A stretch of DNA of 64,000 bases from Chamaea fasciata. Its lineage: Eukaryota; Chordata; Aves; Passeriformes; Sylviidae. Positions 13,078 through 27,500 of the stretch are shown piece after piece. Under the pieces are notes generated by a model. The model ran no database searches and had not been told where the DNA came from. It was given only the letters and a program-made list of their open reading frames with translations. Location of the stretch: assembly GCA_029207755.1 (NCBI GenBank), contig JARCOQ010000017.1:10738945-10802944 (forward strand), in the 5' to 3' direction. How positions within the stretch are numbered: the stretch's first letter is position 1; each line of letters begins with the position of its first letter. Both the position numbers and the translations under genes were made by a program.

Positions 13078-16000
13078 AGACTCCCTCATTTCTCTGAAAC
13101 AAATTGCCTGCAGCTTGCTTTCCCATACATCACAGAGTGGGGACCAGGCCTTATCAACGCTGCTCTGCTTTTCCCATCTATTACCCGGTTTGTTTGCACT
13201 TTTATCCCATCGTCCTTGCACAAGGGAGAAAACATCCATCATCCATACATCTGCCAGCTGTCACGGGGCTGTCAGCACGGTGACAGCCAACATGACAAAA
13301 CTGTTGTAACGCTGCACCAGTGCTGGGGCTGAGTTGAGATTAAACAGGCAGAGAAGAAAAAAAAAGGAGAAAAAAATTTAAAAGTAGATTTAGCTACAGA
13401 GAGCAAAAAGCAAAAGATTAGGAGCTGCACTTTGTGCAAAGAGAAGAGGGGAGTGAGGAGAAAGCAGCAAAGAGGGAGGTGAGTGAGTGAGTAGCAGAGT
13501 GAGGTTTCGCTTAAAAGAGATTTCAGAGAACTGGTACAACACAGAGAAGCTGAGATGTGTTTGTTGCCTGGCTCAGATGAATGTTCCTGAAACACAAATG
13601 GGGTGCATGGCGCTTCACCCTGTGCTGTCAGGAGCCACAAAGCTCCTGCAGGAATGTCACTCACCTTGGGGGGCTCAGTGCCAGACCCCAGGTGACACAG
13701 GAGGGACACAGCAAACCACGGCGTTGGGGATCTTTGCTGCTGCTTTGGATTGTCTCTCAAGCACTTTGAACAGAGCTGTAGGTCCTTTTTTCATGGCCAT
13801 ATCCTTCCTCACCATTCACATTTGGGCTGTGCAGAGCCCTTCCCAACTCTCTGAGCCAGAGAGTGGGAGGGCTGCGACCCAAACCCTAAGGAGAACATTT
13901 GTCATTGAAGTATTCAATGCCTTTAGCATGACTACAGCCCCAGGGACATGAAAATGCTTTAGAAAGCTGGGGTTAACTCCTTCTCATCAGAGCACAAGTT
14001 ACAGCAGCATAAAACCTTTGGCTAATACAGCTGTATCCTGAATTTCATAACTACTGTCCAGCCATGCCCTGCTTTGAACTCCTGGAGGGATCAGGACATG
14101 CTGAGCACATCTACTCACTCACTCACTCCTCTCTTGATTTTACCCTTTCCTCACCACCATTCAAAACAGGACATGCTTCACCTCTGTCCCCCCTTGGGCC
14201 ACAATAAGGATAGAAACCAATTATAAATCCTCAGGATGCTCTTGTGCTAAAGGGAAGAGAAAAATCCCCATCCATGTGGCCAGGGGCTGATCCTCAGGTG
14301 GTTAAAGAAATCTTCCCCTGAAACACCCAAATGGTAACGAGGCAGAGACACAGAGCAGCTCTGATGTGTTGTGGACAGAGAGAATGCACAGCACTCCTAA
14401 CACCAGGAGTGCAGAGTCAAAGGCAGTTGGAGTTCAAACCTGCAGATATTTCTTTTCTGGTGATATAAAAATAAAGCTGGAAATCTTGCCCATGGTTATC
14501 TTTAATTGATTTATCCACAACATGCAGTCTGAAGTCTGTGGTCTTGGAATATTAATTTAACAAACAGAGATTTTTAGCTTGCACTTACATTTCAGAGAGT
14601 TTTGCTTTGCAACCAAAACACCATTCCCTCGGGGATGTGTCTTTACTGGTTTCATTTTTTCCAGGACTTCTGGGTGAGAAGTGTTGAACTGAGCTCTAAC
14701 CCACTCTTGATGCCAATGCAGAAGAGCTGCAGCTCCAGCCTCCCAAATCTGCAGCACGTGAAGCCAAGCCCACTCTGGGAGCAGCACCACGTTCCCTCAG
14801 GAAGGGTTTTTTGTCCAAAATCAGTGATCAACCTGGGCTTCTCCAGCTGGGAACAGGAAGGCCAGACAAGACAAGGGCAGGAATCTTTTAAGGCAGGTAA
14901 AGGGATGGTGACAGAGCACAGCAAAGCACGAAGTGAGGCAGCAGGTGAAGGGACACAAGAAAGGACTCTAAAAGCAGGAAAAAGGAGGAATTTTTTTCCC
15001 CATCACACCACATGTTACAGAGAGGAAGTAATGAATGTACATATGTTCAACTCAATAAATTCACAGAGGGAAAAAAATCCATCAAGGGCCATTAACAAAT
15101 GTGTTCCCTTTGGCTCAGAAGTTCCCATATGATAGATTGCTGGAAGGATATACTGAGGGAAATATGTGCATACACAGTTATCCTGTTCCACTTCCAGCCA
15201 CAGGGGACCACAGGTCTGAGACAGGACAGCCATCTTTAGACCAGTTTTCAAATTTCTTATTTGTACTATATTTCAAAAAATCTTAGAAACAAAAATTATT
15301 CAATTTGATCTAAAAACAAACTTTCTTCCAATTTACAAATCAAATATGCAATCCAAGTCCATACAGAGACCTTAAAAATACTGAGGTAAATAAAAAGGAA
15401 AAGCAAAAAAAGAATAGATCATTCAAGGCTGCAAAATCCAAGTCAGAATTGAGGTGAGAAGTCATTCTTAGGCCCTGTCAGATTTACAGTTAAGAAAGCT
15501 CTTATTTAATGTTTCCATCTAAGCAAGACCATCTCATCTTCTTTTACTTTCTTATATTCAGGGATACACAGAGTGGATCAAACTGGACCAAGAAAATCCA
15601 CTTTTGTTTTGAGAACAAAAATCTTCTTTATTAAAAAAAAAGAAAAGCAAATAGTTTCTATTACACCTCAACTCAGAGTTGATTTAAGCCATCTGAAACT
15701 TTGTGCTAGCAGCAAAACCTTCCCAAAAAACCACTCCAGATGGTTTAGCCATGGAAACATTGACAAAGGTTATGGATAAGAAGAGGAGAACCTGGATAAT
15801 CTCTTTCCCCATGTCTTGGTGGCACCACTTCCTCAGCACAAGGAGGGGCAAATTCAGGCAAGCGCTGCCAACATTCAGCTTGGAATTCAGGGTTCCTTCC
15901 AATTTCCCTCTGGTTTGTGACTGCAACTAACCACAGTTTAGCCTGACACTGCAACTCTGCAGGAAATAAGGATTGTTATGGTTAAGAAAGCATGGAAAAG

Positions 16001-18369
16001 CTTGTGTGTTCCTTTCCCCAACTACTTTAGTGTTTCTGCTAAATAAAAATCCATTTTTATTCTTAAGGGAGCTGAGTGGAGAGATGTTGTTTTACGTCCT
16101 GCTTTTTGCCAGTGATGATGTATGTCCCTTTTACAAACTTATCTCTGGGTTTTTGCTCAGTTTATAAGCTAGGAGCAATCTTTCTTTCCTAAAGCTTCCT
16201 TCTCTCACAGTCTGGAGGAACCTTGAGATTTCCTGCCGGTGATTTAAAGGGCTATAATACGCACAGGCTAGATTTGTTTTAGTGTCCATAAAACTCAAAA
16301 ATTTCATAAAACAATTGGCGAAAATAAAATTACCAAAAAATGATGTACTGCCAGCAGACTGTATAATAGTTACGGGGGAAATGGAGAATATGATTCACTG
16401 GGGTATAAAAATGACAATGTATTTATTGCAGCGCAGTGACAAGAAACTAATTTGTCCCTTTTACTTTTCAGACAGGACTTGAATCCCGATTTTTCTCCTT
16501 TCCCTTTGCTGTGGCAGCGTGCACAATGGCTGCAGGGACAGTGACAGCTGTGGCCACAGTACCAGTTACTGTGGCATTGCAAGAAGAAATGTCAAGCGGG
16601 GTTTGCTCTTTAGAGCTAAACACTCATGGAAACTGCAGCAATGTTAACTACAAGCAAACACCTTTGGCTAAAATAACAAAGTGTTCAAGTCTTAACTCAG
16701 AAATTGGTCTATTTGTGTGGCTGAAATAGAGTTAATTCTCCCAAACCCATTTTCTCATCTTCTTTAAGTCAAACCTCTCCTGTGGCCCAGATGTTTTCGT
16801 CCTTAGGCTTCTCCAGAAGCTCACAGGAAAAACAAGCAGACTCCAAAAAACTCAGAGTGAAGACACAAGCAGCAAGAGAGGGATTTGTCTTGAGGAACCG
16901 CACCTTTTCCTCACCTCAAACTGTGCAATATTCAGCTCCTTCCCACCCTTCAACTTTTGGACAGTTTGCTCCTCATTGCTCTGGAATGGGGAGCTGGAAA
17001 ACCTCGTCAAAACACTGATTCAGAAGTAGATCTGGAAACAGGGCAAGGAAGTTTATTCCCTGAAAAAAATATGAAATGGGAAGTATAAAGCAATGAAATA
17101 AAAGCATTTGGTATTTCCAAACGAAGGATTCTTGGGGGGATGGATACGCAATAAAATTCAAACACTGCTACAGAAAATTCAGCACCAGGAAAGGGAGATC
17201 CCTGGCACAGTCAAGTAAAATGTGCTGGGAATGTCATCTTCACTCTCCTTTTTGTGGGAAGTCTCTTTTGTTTCAGCTGTGCTACCTAGTGTAAACTTCA
17301 AAGAAATCAGGAGAGCAGAGAAGTTCCCTCAGACCTTGGGCTGCAGGGAGAGGCTCTGGCCATGCCACAGCAGGAGTTATTTATGTCTAAACATCCCTCT
17401 CCTATTGATCACAGAGGTGAGCACCATGGCTCTGCTCTATGTCCCACTGACACCTCAACTCTACATCATAAAGTGCTTCTGCTGGCAGTGCCTGCTCTGG
17501 AAAGCCCCAAAGAGAACAGGATTGATTCCAGGACTGTATAAACTGGGTTTTATGAGGCAAGCAAAGCAGCTGAACACATTGCCCAGGTCATTGTCCTAAA
17601 ATGCACCATAAAAGTGCTCTAAATTCTCTCTGTTTTGGGGATGGAGTGGAAAGCTCACTTCTTTCCCCCCAGCCTGCACAGGTCTCTGAAGTTAATAAGT
17701 TTCTGTGGATTATAAAACCCCAGAATTGGATTTCAGCACAATTTCAATTTGTTGTTTCGTTCTGTGCTATTAAATACATTTATTTTTATGAGCCCCCTTA
17801 CTCTCCTCAGTCCCCAGAAATGAAGGGCACATCCTGCGGTTTGCTCCTGGCCCATAACGCCCTAACTTCTCGTGGGTCCCTCCAAAATCCTGCCAAGAGC
17901 TCCTGAGAGGGGCTCTGGACCAGCTGAACGTGGGCTGATTACAGGCTGATGGTCTGGAGATAACTCCAAATGTGGGATCATGACCTCAGGAAATGCAGTA
18001 AATGTCCTACAGCAGCACTGCCTCTGGAAAGGGCCCTGCAAACTCACCGTCCTTAACAAGTATTGCAGCATTCTTAGCTCTTTTCCAATTTCCATTTAAA
18101 TCAGCGAGGACAGAAGGAGGGAATCTCCTAGCACCTCACCAAGCAAAGCCAGAACACTGCACCCACCCCCTGGTCCCCTGAACTGTGAGATTTGGGCTCA
18201 TGTTGGCCATTCCAGCATTGCCATGGGCAGCAGAGCATTAGAGCCGGCTCCACTGGGGCCAGAGGGGCAGAAGAGATGGACCACTCACAGCAGGTTGGGA
18301 AAACACATTCTGCTGGGCACAGTTTAGGATTATTTAGACAGAGAATCTGGTGTTTGACATTTCAAACCA

Positions 18370-18540
18370 GCTTGGGATCACAGAGTCATTAAGATTGGAA
18401 AGGACCTGTTGAGGGCACCAAGTCCAACCATTAACCCAGCACTGCCAAGTCTGCTTGGAAGTGGATTTGGAAGTGAATCCCAGCACTGAGAAGCACCACA
18501 CCTACCCCTGCCAGAGCTTCTCCCCAGGCACTGAAGGACT
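18370..18540 (-). mobile_element. CR1 LINE 3' fragment, older copy
   Basis: The plus strand shows ATCACAGAGTCATTAAGATT, GGAAAGGACC and CCAACCATTAACCCAGCACT, a known CR1 subfamily tail in reverse orientation. Weaker CR1 wording (AGCACCACACCTACCC) continues to roughly 18540. It is more decayed than the copy near 9.1 kb. Confidence 0.82.
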
Positions 18541-21500
18541 GCACACATTCCCTCCTCACATTTTCTCCTTAAACAAGAGGTGCCAGATTTTCCTCTCACC
18601 AAACTGCTTGGCAGACACGTTTATTCTGTCGCTGTCCTTGAGATTTTATTCATTTATCTGTTAATTTTGATTCTATTTTCCACCATAGTCCTATGAGATG
18701 GAAACTTAATTGAGACTCCTTCCTCAGCCGTAACCTGATCAGAGAGCAGATCACACTTGACATGGGTTGATTTTGGCAAAAGTGACTTTTAAACTGGGGA
18801 GAGGCCTGCAGTGTTAGCTTGTGTGTGAATTGCCAGCCACCCTGCTAATTACACTTGGTCTAGAAATGAGGGAGGAAGTGACACAGATTTTATAATTAAT
18901 GAATTCAAATGTGATACACAGCAGGCACGAGTCAAAAAGCCGACTATTGCCCTCAGAAGATGAGTCCAGGTGATGCTGAAATCCTCCCAGGTACTCTGCA
19001 AACACTCCAGAGCAATTTATAAAAGCATTTACTTTCCCTGCAGTGAACCAAGCTTCTGGCCCTCCCAAACTTTCAATCCTGTCATGGCAAAAATCCTCGT
19101 CCAGCGAGCAGGCATAGGGGAGCTACTTCGTGACAATTTCTAAGCGAAAGAGAGATTTAGTCACCCATTGTTTTGCTTTTTTTCCGTGATGTTTAGAAGG
19201 TTTTGATTTTGGATTAAGGATTTTGGTTTTATCATTTGCTGAATCACAGATGAACCCCAATAAAACTCCTTGTACAAGAGCATGAAGCTTTCAAACCATT
19301 AACATTTTCCTGAGATAAAGGAGTTTGGAGCATTTTAGAGGTAAATTCACTGTTCCTCATGGCTGAAAGCAAATCAGTCTGTGCTAGCATGTCTCTGGCT
19401 CTCCAGAACAACAAAAATTAAAGCCCAGAACAATAAAAAATTAAGTCTAAAGACATTGCCACGATTCTTAGCAAAGCCAGGAGAGCTGGCTTTAAGCCCA
19501 GAGCCAGCACTGGCCTGTGAGGAGCCCTGCCAGGGCAGCAGTGTTGGTTCCCCCACTCAGCCCACACCTGATTCTCTCCCTTCCCTCACTAAAGAAAATT
19601 TCAAAATTACGTTTATTCTTTTTTTTTTTGCTCTGCTGGCCAAGGAGAACACTGGTGCAGAGCCATCAGCACAGATTGTAGATGTACACAGTCTCTGTAT
19701 CTCATGGAGGAACTGATAATTGGTACTAAAGCAACAAAAAGAGGGTTATTACCAAAAATCACGAGTACTCCCTGCCTCAGTGAGGTCCAGAGTATCTCAC
19801 AGTCTGCCACTGTTTTTCTGGAGGTTTTTAGCATTCCCCTGCACGGACTTCTAAAGAAATATTTTGGGATTACAGGCATGCATCCACAGCCCAAGCATGC
19901 AGGCAGGTAACTCAGTGCAAAGGAAATCACTGCAGGGAGACAGGTGAGGGACAAGAGCTGAGCGTGAGCAGCCCCAGGCAGTCCCTGAGCCCATCTGACC
20001 CAACTGCTGGGGCCAGAAAAAGCAGCTCAGGCAGGGAACATCCCCATTCCCTCCCTCTCATTGTCTCAAACACTCTCCTCTCTGTGCTGGCTCAAAGGGC
20101 TGACACAGAAATAACCAGCAGCACGTGGTGGGTGCTCTGCACAGAGGGGTGCAGTGATGAAATAAATCCTCCCCAGTGCTCCAACACTTGGCTGCCCTTT
20201 CCTCCTCCCTCCTCTCCCCTGCAAGAAGTTTCTTTTCAAATGTTATTGTATTTGCACCATTAATGTCACCATCTGAGCTCCTCAACCTGCACACAGCAGC
20301 CCCTACAGCGTGGATTTATTATCCAAATGCCAAGAGTCTTGTTATCACTAATGAACTTTGGGAAGCAGGAGGACTCGTGCATGATGGTCTGGGTTTATTT
20401 ACCCAGCTGGCATCTTTTAACTACTGAAAAATGTTACTCCTTTAAATCATGCAGCCCCAGATATATGTGTCTGCTTAAGGCCTGGTGACTCTGCTGACAG
20501 AACACGTGGTGACCCTGCCCAGGTACAGCTGATGGCTTTCAGATATTAAACAGGATCCATTTTCTTAGGCTTTGTCTGGAATCACTTTCATGGCCACAAA
20601 TCTGAATTATGCTAGTCCAAAGAAAGGAAATCTGTGAGTTTGCACTGCAGATTAATTTCCTGAAAGACCAGGAATACATACATGTGGACACTGAGAGAAG
20701 CAAGCCATCCACCTCAGTTCGTTAGAAAAATGAACTCTATATTTTGATCAGCCAATAATTTATCCCATTCAAACAACTTGGTTAATTTAACCTCGCTGCA
20801 GCAGCCACTCTTGCTACTCCACAGGTCCCAATTCCACAATACATGAGGCAGCTTTGTGATTGACCAGGTAAGGGACACACTGGATGTGTCACATAATAAA
20901 CATTGGCTTTGCTCAGAAACTGTGAACTTCATACTTTGGTTCACACATGCAAACTATTAGTTTGGGATATGGAACATTGCTGCACAAAACTTTAAACTTT
21001 ATAGAAGAAAAAACTTTCATACCAGCAGGGTTTTATAGTCCCAATTTTCATGGGAAGTACTTGAGAAAGAGGCGTGAACACAGCTGAAACAAATTCACTT
21101 AAGATGTTACACACTCCCCTCAGATTGCACATGTGTTTAAGGGTTCTGCTGGGCTCTGGACCAAAAATCCAGTCATAGAAACCCTTCTTGTTTGCTCTGA
21201 AATTTTGTTTTAGTACTTCTGGCCCATCCACACACAGGCTGAAGTTTCTGAGAGAGGTCTGCAAAAGCAGAGTTAATGCTCACCACAAAATTCTCCCATT
21301 TACATGGTGGGGCAAGGCCAGCTGCTAGAGAACAGATAAAAGGTGGTGGGAAATGTCCCATTCCAGAAATACCCCCCAAGTTCAGCCTGTTTCTCTTTAG
21401 AAACCAAAAACTTTAGAGATCAAAAATTGTTCTGGAGAGATGGCAGGTACCGCAGCTTTCTCAGCAAGTGAGAGAGGATAACAGCACCTCTGTGAACAGG

Positions 21501-24500
21501 AAGAGTTCACAGAGAAATTTCTGTGAACAATTAACTCCACCAATTCTGTTTTCTTCACAGGTATTTGCAATCCAGCAGGCTACTCTGACAAGTCTTCAGC
21601 AGCCTCTGACTGTCCATACAAGGACATGGTTAACATGGTTACCAAAAACAAAAATAACAGACAGAAAAATTATTTTATATTTTCACGCCTGAAAGAAAAC
21701 TAACAAACCCCAAAATCAGCACTGTTAAGACTTTTTTGATAATAACAGTTCTTTTTTGACCACAATCATCATCCAATCACCTCTATATCCAAACCACTCA
21801 AGGTCTCATCACTTCTTGCTCACCCCTTTAGATCCCAAGGTGCATTTCCTCAATTCCAGTAGCGGAAGTTCCTACAGCCATTTCCAACTGGACATAAATT
21901 CACCATGAAAAGTCATTTCCAAACCCAGCTGCTTTGGCGTGCATTGGATGAGGAGCAAGTGAAGCAGCATAGGAGGAAAACAGTTTCAAAAATTTTTGTT
22001 GGAGATGATGGTAGCTGCTTGCCAATTCTTCACATTACACACCATATTCCAAACGAGAAAAGAAAACAGAAGTGAACACCTCCATATGTATAATGATGTA
22101 TATAGACATGTATTGTGAGTATATCGTCCAGCCTCAAAAAGAAAAAAAAAAAGAACGTAAGTAGCTCAAAAAGTAATTGGGGTTGTTGTGCTTTTTTTAA
22201 CTTAAGTTTTTATTTGTCTTCTAGTCCCTGCATCTTTACAATGGAGCCAGATCACATTTTAAAGCCATTCTCACAAACCAAAATTACTAGAAATGCTTAA
22301 AACAAAAGCCAAGATTCTCTTGAAGTCCCTTGCCTCCAGGAGCTGGGGTAATAAACACAAACCCAAATATCCCAAGACTCAGTAAAAGCACAGGCCCAAG
22401 CAACACTGTCTCCATTTCAGTGTTAAAAGGCATTAAAAGCCCTGGTCACTAAACCAAACACTACAGGATCTGTGAGTGGAGATCCTATTACTCAAATGGG
22501 CTTGTGCAGCTTTAACTTCATAGATCAAACTAGAAAAATTATTGTCCTGCAGAGTGTTACTGATAATTCCCTCAGGGCCAGGCACCCTCACAGATGGGCA
22601 GAGGGAGATCTGCCAGCTGGGAGTGAGCTCCAGAGGCTCAGCTTCCCTTTGGGGTGCAAGATCCAGGCTGGTCCTTTGTTGGACTCCATTGGTCAACTTC
22701 TATAATTCTGGTTAATTTTCTTCCAACTGCTCAGCTTCTCTTGAGAAACAAGAAAAAAATAAAGGGAGACAGAGGGAAAGAAATTGGGGGAGGATTCAGA
22801 ACAAGATGGGTATCTGGAAGAGTTTAAAAGCCTCAGTTAAATGCGATGGGAGTTGGCACACTCAGGTTTTATTGTCAATTTTATCTTCACATAAAGTTTT
22901 AGAGCTGCAGACGACCCAGCCAGTTCCCTTGGTGCCTCTTGCCATGGGAGTGCAGGAGGTGACCTGCCCGCTCTGCTCCCACAGCTCCTGCCTCCCCACA
23001 GGTGAGTGTGGACCCAACCCGGGGCTGGGGTTAAATCCTCGAGTCAGTTCACTGTAAGGGAAGAGCAGGGGCAGCAGGGATGAGGATTCCTCCTTTGGGG
23101 ATGTGCATTAGGACTAAACTCTGTACCCCGGTGTGGCAGATATCAGGCCCTGAGCATCACTTCACAACCAGGGACATGCCGGGAGTCAGCCACCTGCAGG
23201 GACCATTCTCACCACTCTCCTGTCATGTTGTTACGGACTGACGCGTGTCCACCCGGCAGAGGTGGAATTGCTGTGGACCAGCTGCCTCAGGCACGATGGA
23301 GATGGACTGAGAATCCAAACAAACTGATAGCAGAAGTTTGGGAGAGCAGCTGATTCTTTCCAGCACACTGCTCTGCCTGCTGTCCTGAGAGCTGGAGCAG
23401 AGTGAAGCCATCGCCCAGTGAAATCCCAGCTGGCCCTTCCCTGACACTCACAGTGTGCTCAGTAGCATTAATCCCCTCCTGATCAATGACTGACTTCACT
23501 GGAGGATCTCCAAGACCTCTGCCACCATGAGTGCCTTTCACAGGGTTCTCCACCCCACTCTAAAAGGAGCAAACACAAGTTCGGAGGAGACCAATGCTGC
23601 AGCACCATTCAAGGGAAAGAGCTGGGAAGGGAAGACAAGAGCCCTGACTCCCAGCTCTGAGCTGCAGGTCAGAGTTTCTGAGGCTCAGCTGGTGGCATTG
23701 GGAATGAACATCCAACCACCCAGCCCGGGTCACCCCCTGAGGATCCTCAAAGTGCTAAAAATAAATCTGAAAAATAAAAGCTCCTGCCAGGCACACCAAA
23801 ACACAACAGGCATCAAATTGCATTAGAATGTTTATATTGAGGAAAATTGCATCCTGCAAACCTAAATTATCTCTCTCCTCCCTCTCCCCTCCCACCTGCC
23901 ACAGCCCATTTCCTATTATATTTTTCTAACAAACCAATAGATGCTTGAAATCATGGAAAGCCATAAAGAATTGGAATCAAATTAAGTCTACATTCTAACT
24001 GCATTAGGTGCTGTCAAGCATAGTTTACTCACTCTTCACAGTTCTATCTAGAGGCTAAACAATTTTGTACCCTTTCTCTACTAATCAAAACTGATTACTC
24101 TGATAATGGACCCCTGACGCTGAACACTTTATGAAGGTAAATTATGCCATATCGAACAGGAAGGGGAATGGAAAAATCACCCAGAGATAAATAGGCCTAA
24201 AGATGCATATATTGATCTCCCCCTCACTGCTGCTCTCCCTCTCTCAATGTCTCTATGGCTAAAGGTTCAATCAATACTTCCAGTGCTGTAATGCCATCTT
24301 TTATAATCCCATCATAATTGGCTGTTACCATCATGTGCCCTGGGCTCGGCTTGAGCTGGGGCCTTTTAGAGCGGAGATCTTTTGTTTCTTTCCTTCCCAG
24401 ACCAAGTAGCTCAAGGGGCAGGCTAAACCTGGCCCCAGAGGTCTCTGAACCAGGACCTGCCTGCACACCAGGGCAAGGGGAGAGCAGGGATGCTCAGCCA

Positions 24501-27500
24501 CGAGCTGGAATGGCTGGGAAATTCAGCCAACAACCTCCCAATTCACTCACCAAGGAATGCTCAAGTACAAGCAGATCTTATGCTTGAGCACGTTGATTTT
24601 TGATTGCGAGAGACAATACACCTTTGCTCTAACAGAGCTTCAAAACCCTTCCTGTCCCCAGAGGAAAGGTTGGCTTTGCTTTACAAGGTTTAGCAGTTAA
24701 CAGAACACGCTGCTCAAGGGAAAGAAATGCTCTTTTGATGCCTACCCACCATGAATTTCAATAATCCTGCATTATTCTGTCAGAGGACAAAGAACAGAAC
24801 TGCTTCCCAGCCCTGCCCAAGCTCATCCCCAGCACAGTGCCTCAGAGGCCCCCCTGGGGTGGATTTGGGGTTCTCAGAGACCAGGGTGTCACAAGGAGCA
24901 CAGTGCACAGCTCCCGAGGGGAGGGAGGCAGGGAAGGGTCTGTGAGGGGGTTGTTGGTTTGTTTGCACTGGAGAAAACCCGTATTTGGTCACACTGGGTT
25001 TGGCTGTACTGGTTTCCAAACACCCCCCAAAGCTTCTGCCCAAGGTTCCACCAGAACAAAGTTGTGTTACCCTGGGGCAGGAACCCCTCTGGTTTTGATC
25101 CAGGCCCAGCATCTTCCCTCTCATCCAACTTTTTATTCACTGTAAGAAGCAAATAAACATCTTTATTCTGTGTTTTATTAAACTGTGCTTTCACAGGAAC
25201 CAAGGGCATCCCAAAGGGTGGCACCTCAGCTGCTGGTTTCACTGCTGCCTCCCTGGGGCAGGGTCACAAGAGCTGGACTCTTGCAAAAGCCTCACCTCAC
25301 TGAACTCAGCTCTGAGCAACAGTGGAAGCCTCTCTGTCAGAACAGCCCAAGATCCCCCACAGCCACAGAGGGCAATATAAGCATGAAATTCTCCATAATC
25401 ACAGGTTAGGGCATGATATGAGCTCGTGCAGAGGTCAAGAAACCTCTTCTTGGGAATCAGGAGGCAAAAATAATAGGTAGAAAAATAAAAACAAAACAGA
25501 AAAACTGCATAAAAGCATGTTTCTGTGTTCCACAGAAGAAAAATGAGCCTTGATAGAATTCCTGAATTGCATCTAAAAGTATCCCATAGAACTCCTTCCC
25601 TGCACCTATAAATATTCCGTGTGTAATTCACATGTGAGACAGGAGCCGGGTTATAAATTGTGGAGCTTCCTTGGTCCAAGATGTTCAAGTATCACACAAA
25701 ACAAGGGGAACTCTACGAGAAAAGATACAAACCGTTCTTTGCTACCTGGATGTGGCCAAAGAATTCCACCCCCCTCTTGCTGATTCAGGAATTTAGACTT
25801 GTTGCCGTTGTTTAAAGACATCACAATGAACTTGATCAAACACAAATAAAAAGGCTCAATTAACAAAAGCTTGGCTGAACCGATACTGGGCTAAATCTCC
25901 TCTTTTGACCCATCCAGATTTCTCATTTGTGTGTTTCTCAGTGAAGTAGGAATTAATACCCTACTCTCCGCCCTCACAAAATGTCCTGTCCTCTCCCCAC
26001 CCTTCTAAATCTCCAGGAGGTCAAAATATTTACATTTCACCAGAACAGGAGCCCTGACCCCAAATTACACCACAGGAGGGCACAGGGAGGATCCCTCTGG
26101 GGGTCAGCAGGACCATTCTGGGAACCTCTTGATCAAGTGGAAAAAAATAAGCAAGCAATGCTCTCAGAAGGCAGGTTACTGCACACACACACACACAAAA
26201 CAGAAAAGATGCGTCAGGGTTCAATTTCCCATCATAATTACACCCAGCCTACACAAGACCATGGAATATCCTAACAAAACCATCGTGCCTCGAGGGCAGG
26301 TGTGCTTTACTGCAGCCACCAAGGTGCTCCACCAAGGGACAGAGCTCTGTTATAGAGCTACATCGGCTGTTTGGGTAAAGATTTCTGCCCTGAAAAATCC
26401 AGAATTGTCTTTGGCTCCAAGAAATGAAAGTTATTGTTTCAAACAGTTTGACTTGTTAAACTAACTCATGGAGCGATCAGGAGATTTTGCTTATTAAAAC
26501 TCTTGATCATCGCTCTGGACTTAGGAAACCTGGTTGAAAGAAAATATCTGAAAACACCAAAAGAAGCACAATTGTACCTTTCTGAAGGGACAGAGGTTCA
26601 AAGGACTGCAGTGGGGTTTTCCTCTTTTTTCCACTACATGTACAAACCTGTAAGGCTGGAAGACCTAACAGCAAAAGAAAATCCCCAAACAGGATATCAG
26701 TTCTATCATGTAAAGGGACGGGGAAATGGGGAGAGGAAGAAGTCATTAATTTTCTAAACCTCTGCAAAAGTATTTCATGATCAAACAGTTGTTCCATTTT
26801 ATACCCTGCAAATGTAATCAATTTTCCCCTCCAAAGTTCTTACTTAAGATTTTATTATGAGGCTTAGCAATCACATATTGATTTAATAAATTAATCTCTC
26901 TTTTGCTGGCTGATCTGACCTTGCTGTCTATAAAATGGTCAATGTCCCAATTAAATTTTGGAAACATTTCCAATGGCAACCCTACCCATTAAAAGAAAAA
27001 CAAACCAAACCAAACAAAATAAAAATCTTCTGGGTTTAGGGTCTTCAAACAGGAATTTAAGGTGCAGTTGCTTCTACTATTACAGAGACCTGATGAGTCC
27101 AGCAATTCCTTTAATCCTTATTTCCTACAGCTGAGCTACATAAATCCCTTCTCCTCTGTCAGTTTCCTGTGTGGACTCTCCTCTTCCCCCAAAACCACCT
27201 CCTCTGAGGGACCTGCCAGTTCCTGTGCTGAAGTTCTTACAGCACATGTGCTGTCAGGGCTCTACATCATCACCACAACAGGGATCTCACGTCTACCTTC
27301 AGCTAACAAGTCAGTATTTATTTCATCTTCCTCCCCTGCTTTGCTCCACAAGGGAGAGGGGCAAAAGCCAGAGGAAAGACAGGAGCCAGGGGAAGTTATC
27401 TTTCATTAAAAAAACTAACAAAAGGGTGGAGGTTTTCCTTTTCTTTCCCAAGCAGCTCTGTTTTCCCAGAATTCAACCACAATAAAGGCAGGTAAAAGTG

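Larger units (their letters stand above)
9201..18369. other. Non-coding stretch
   Basis: No coding region supported. It holds the poly-G tract, the polypyrimidine tract, and repeat-free AT-rich blocks near 11720-12110 and 16240-16470. The longest ORF (11989-12591) has no recognisable domain. Confidence 0.65.
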
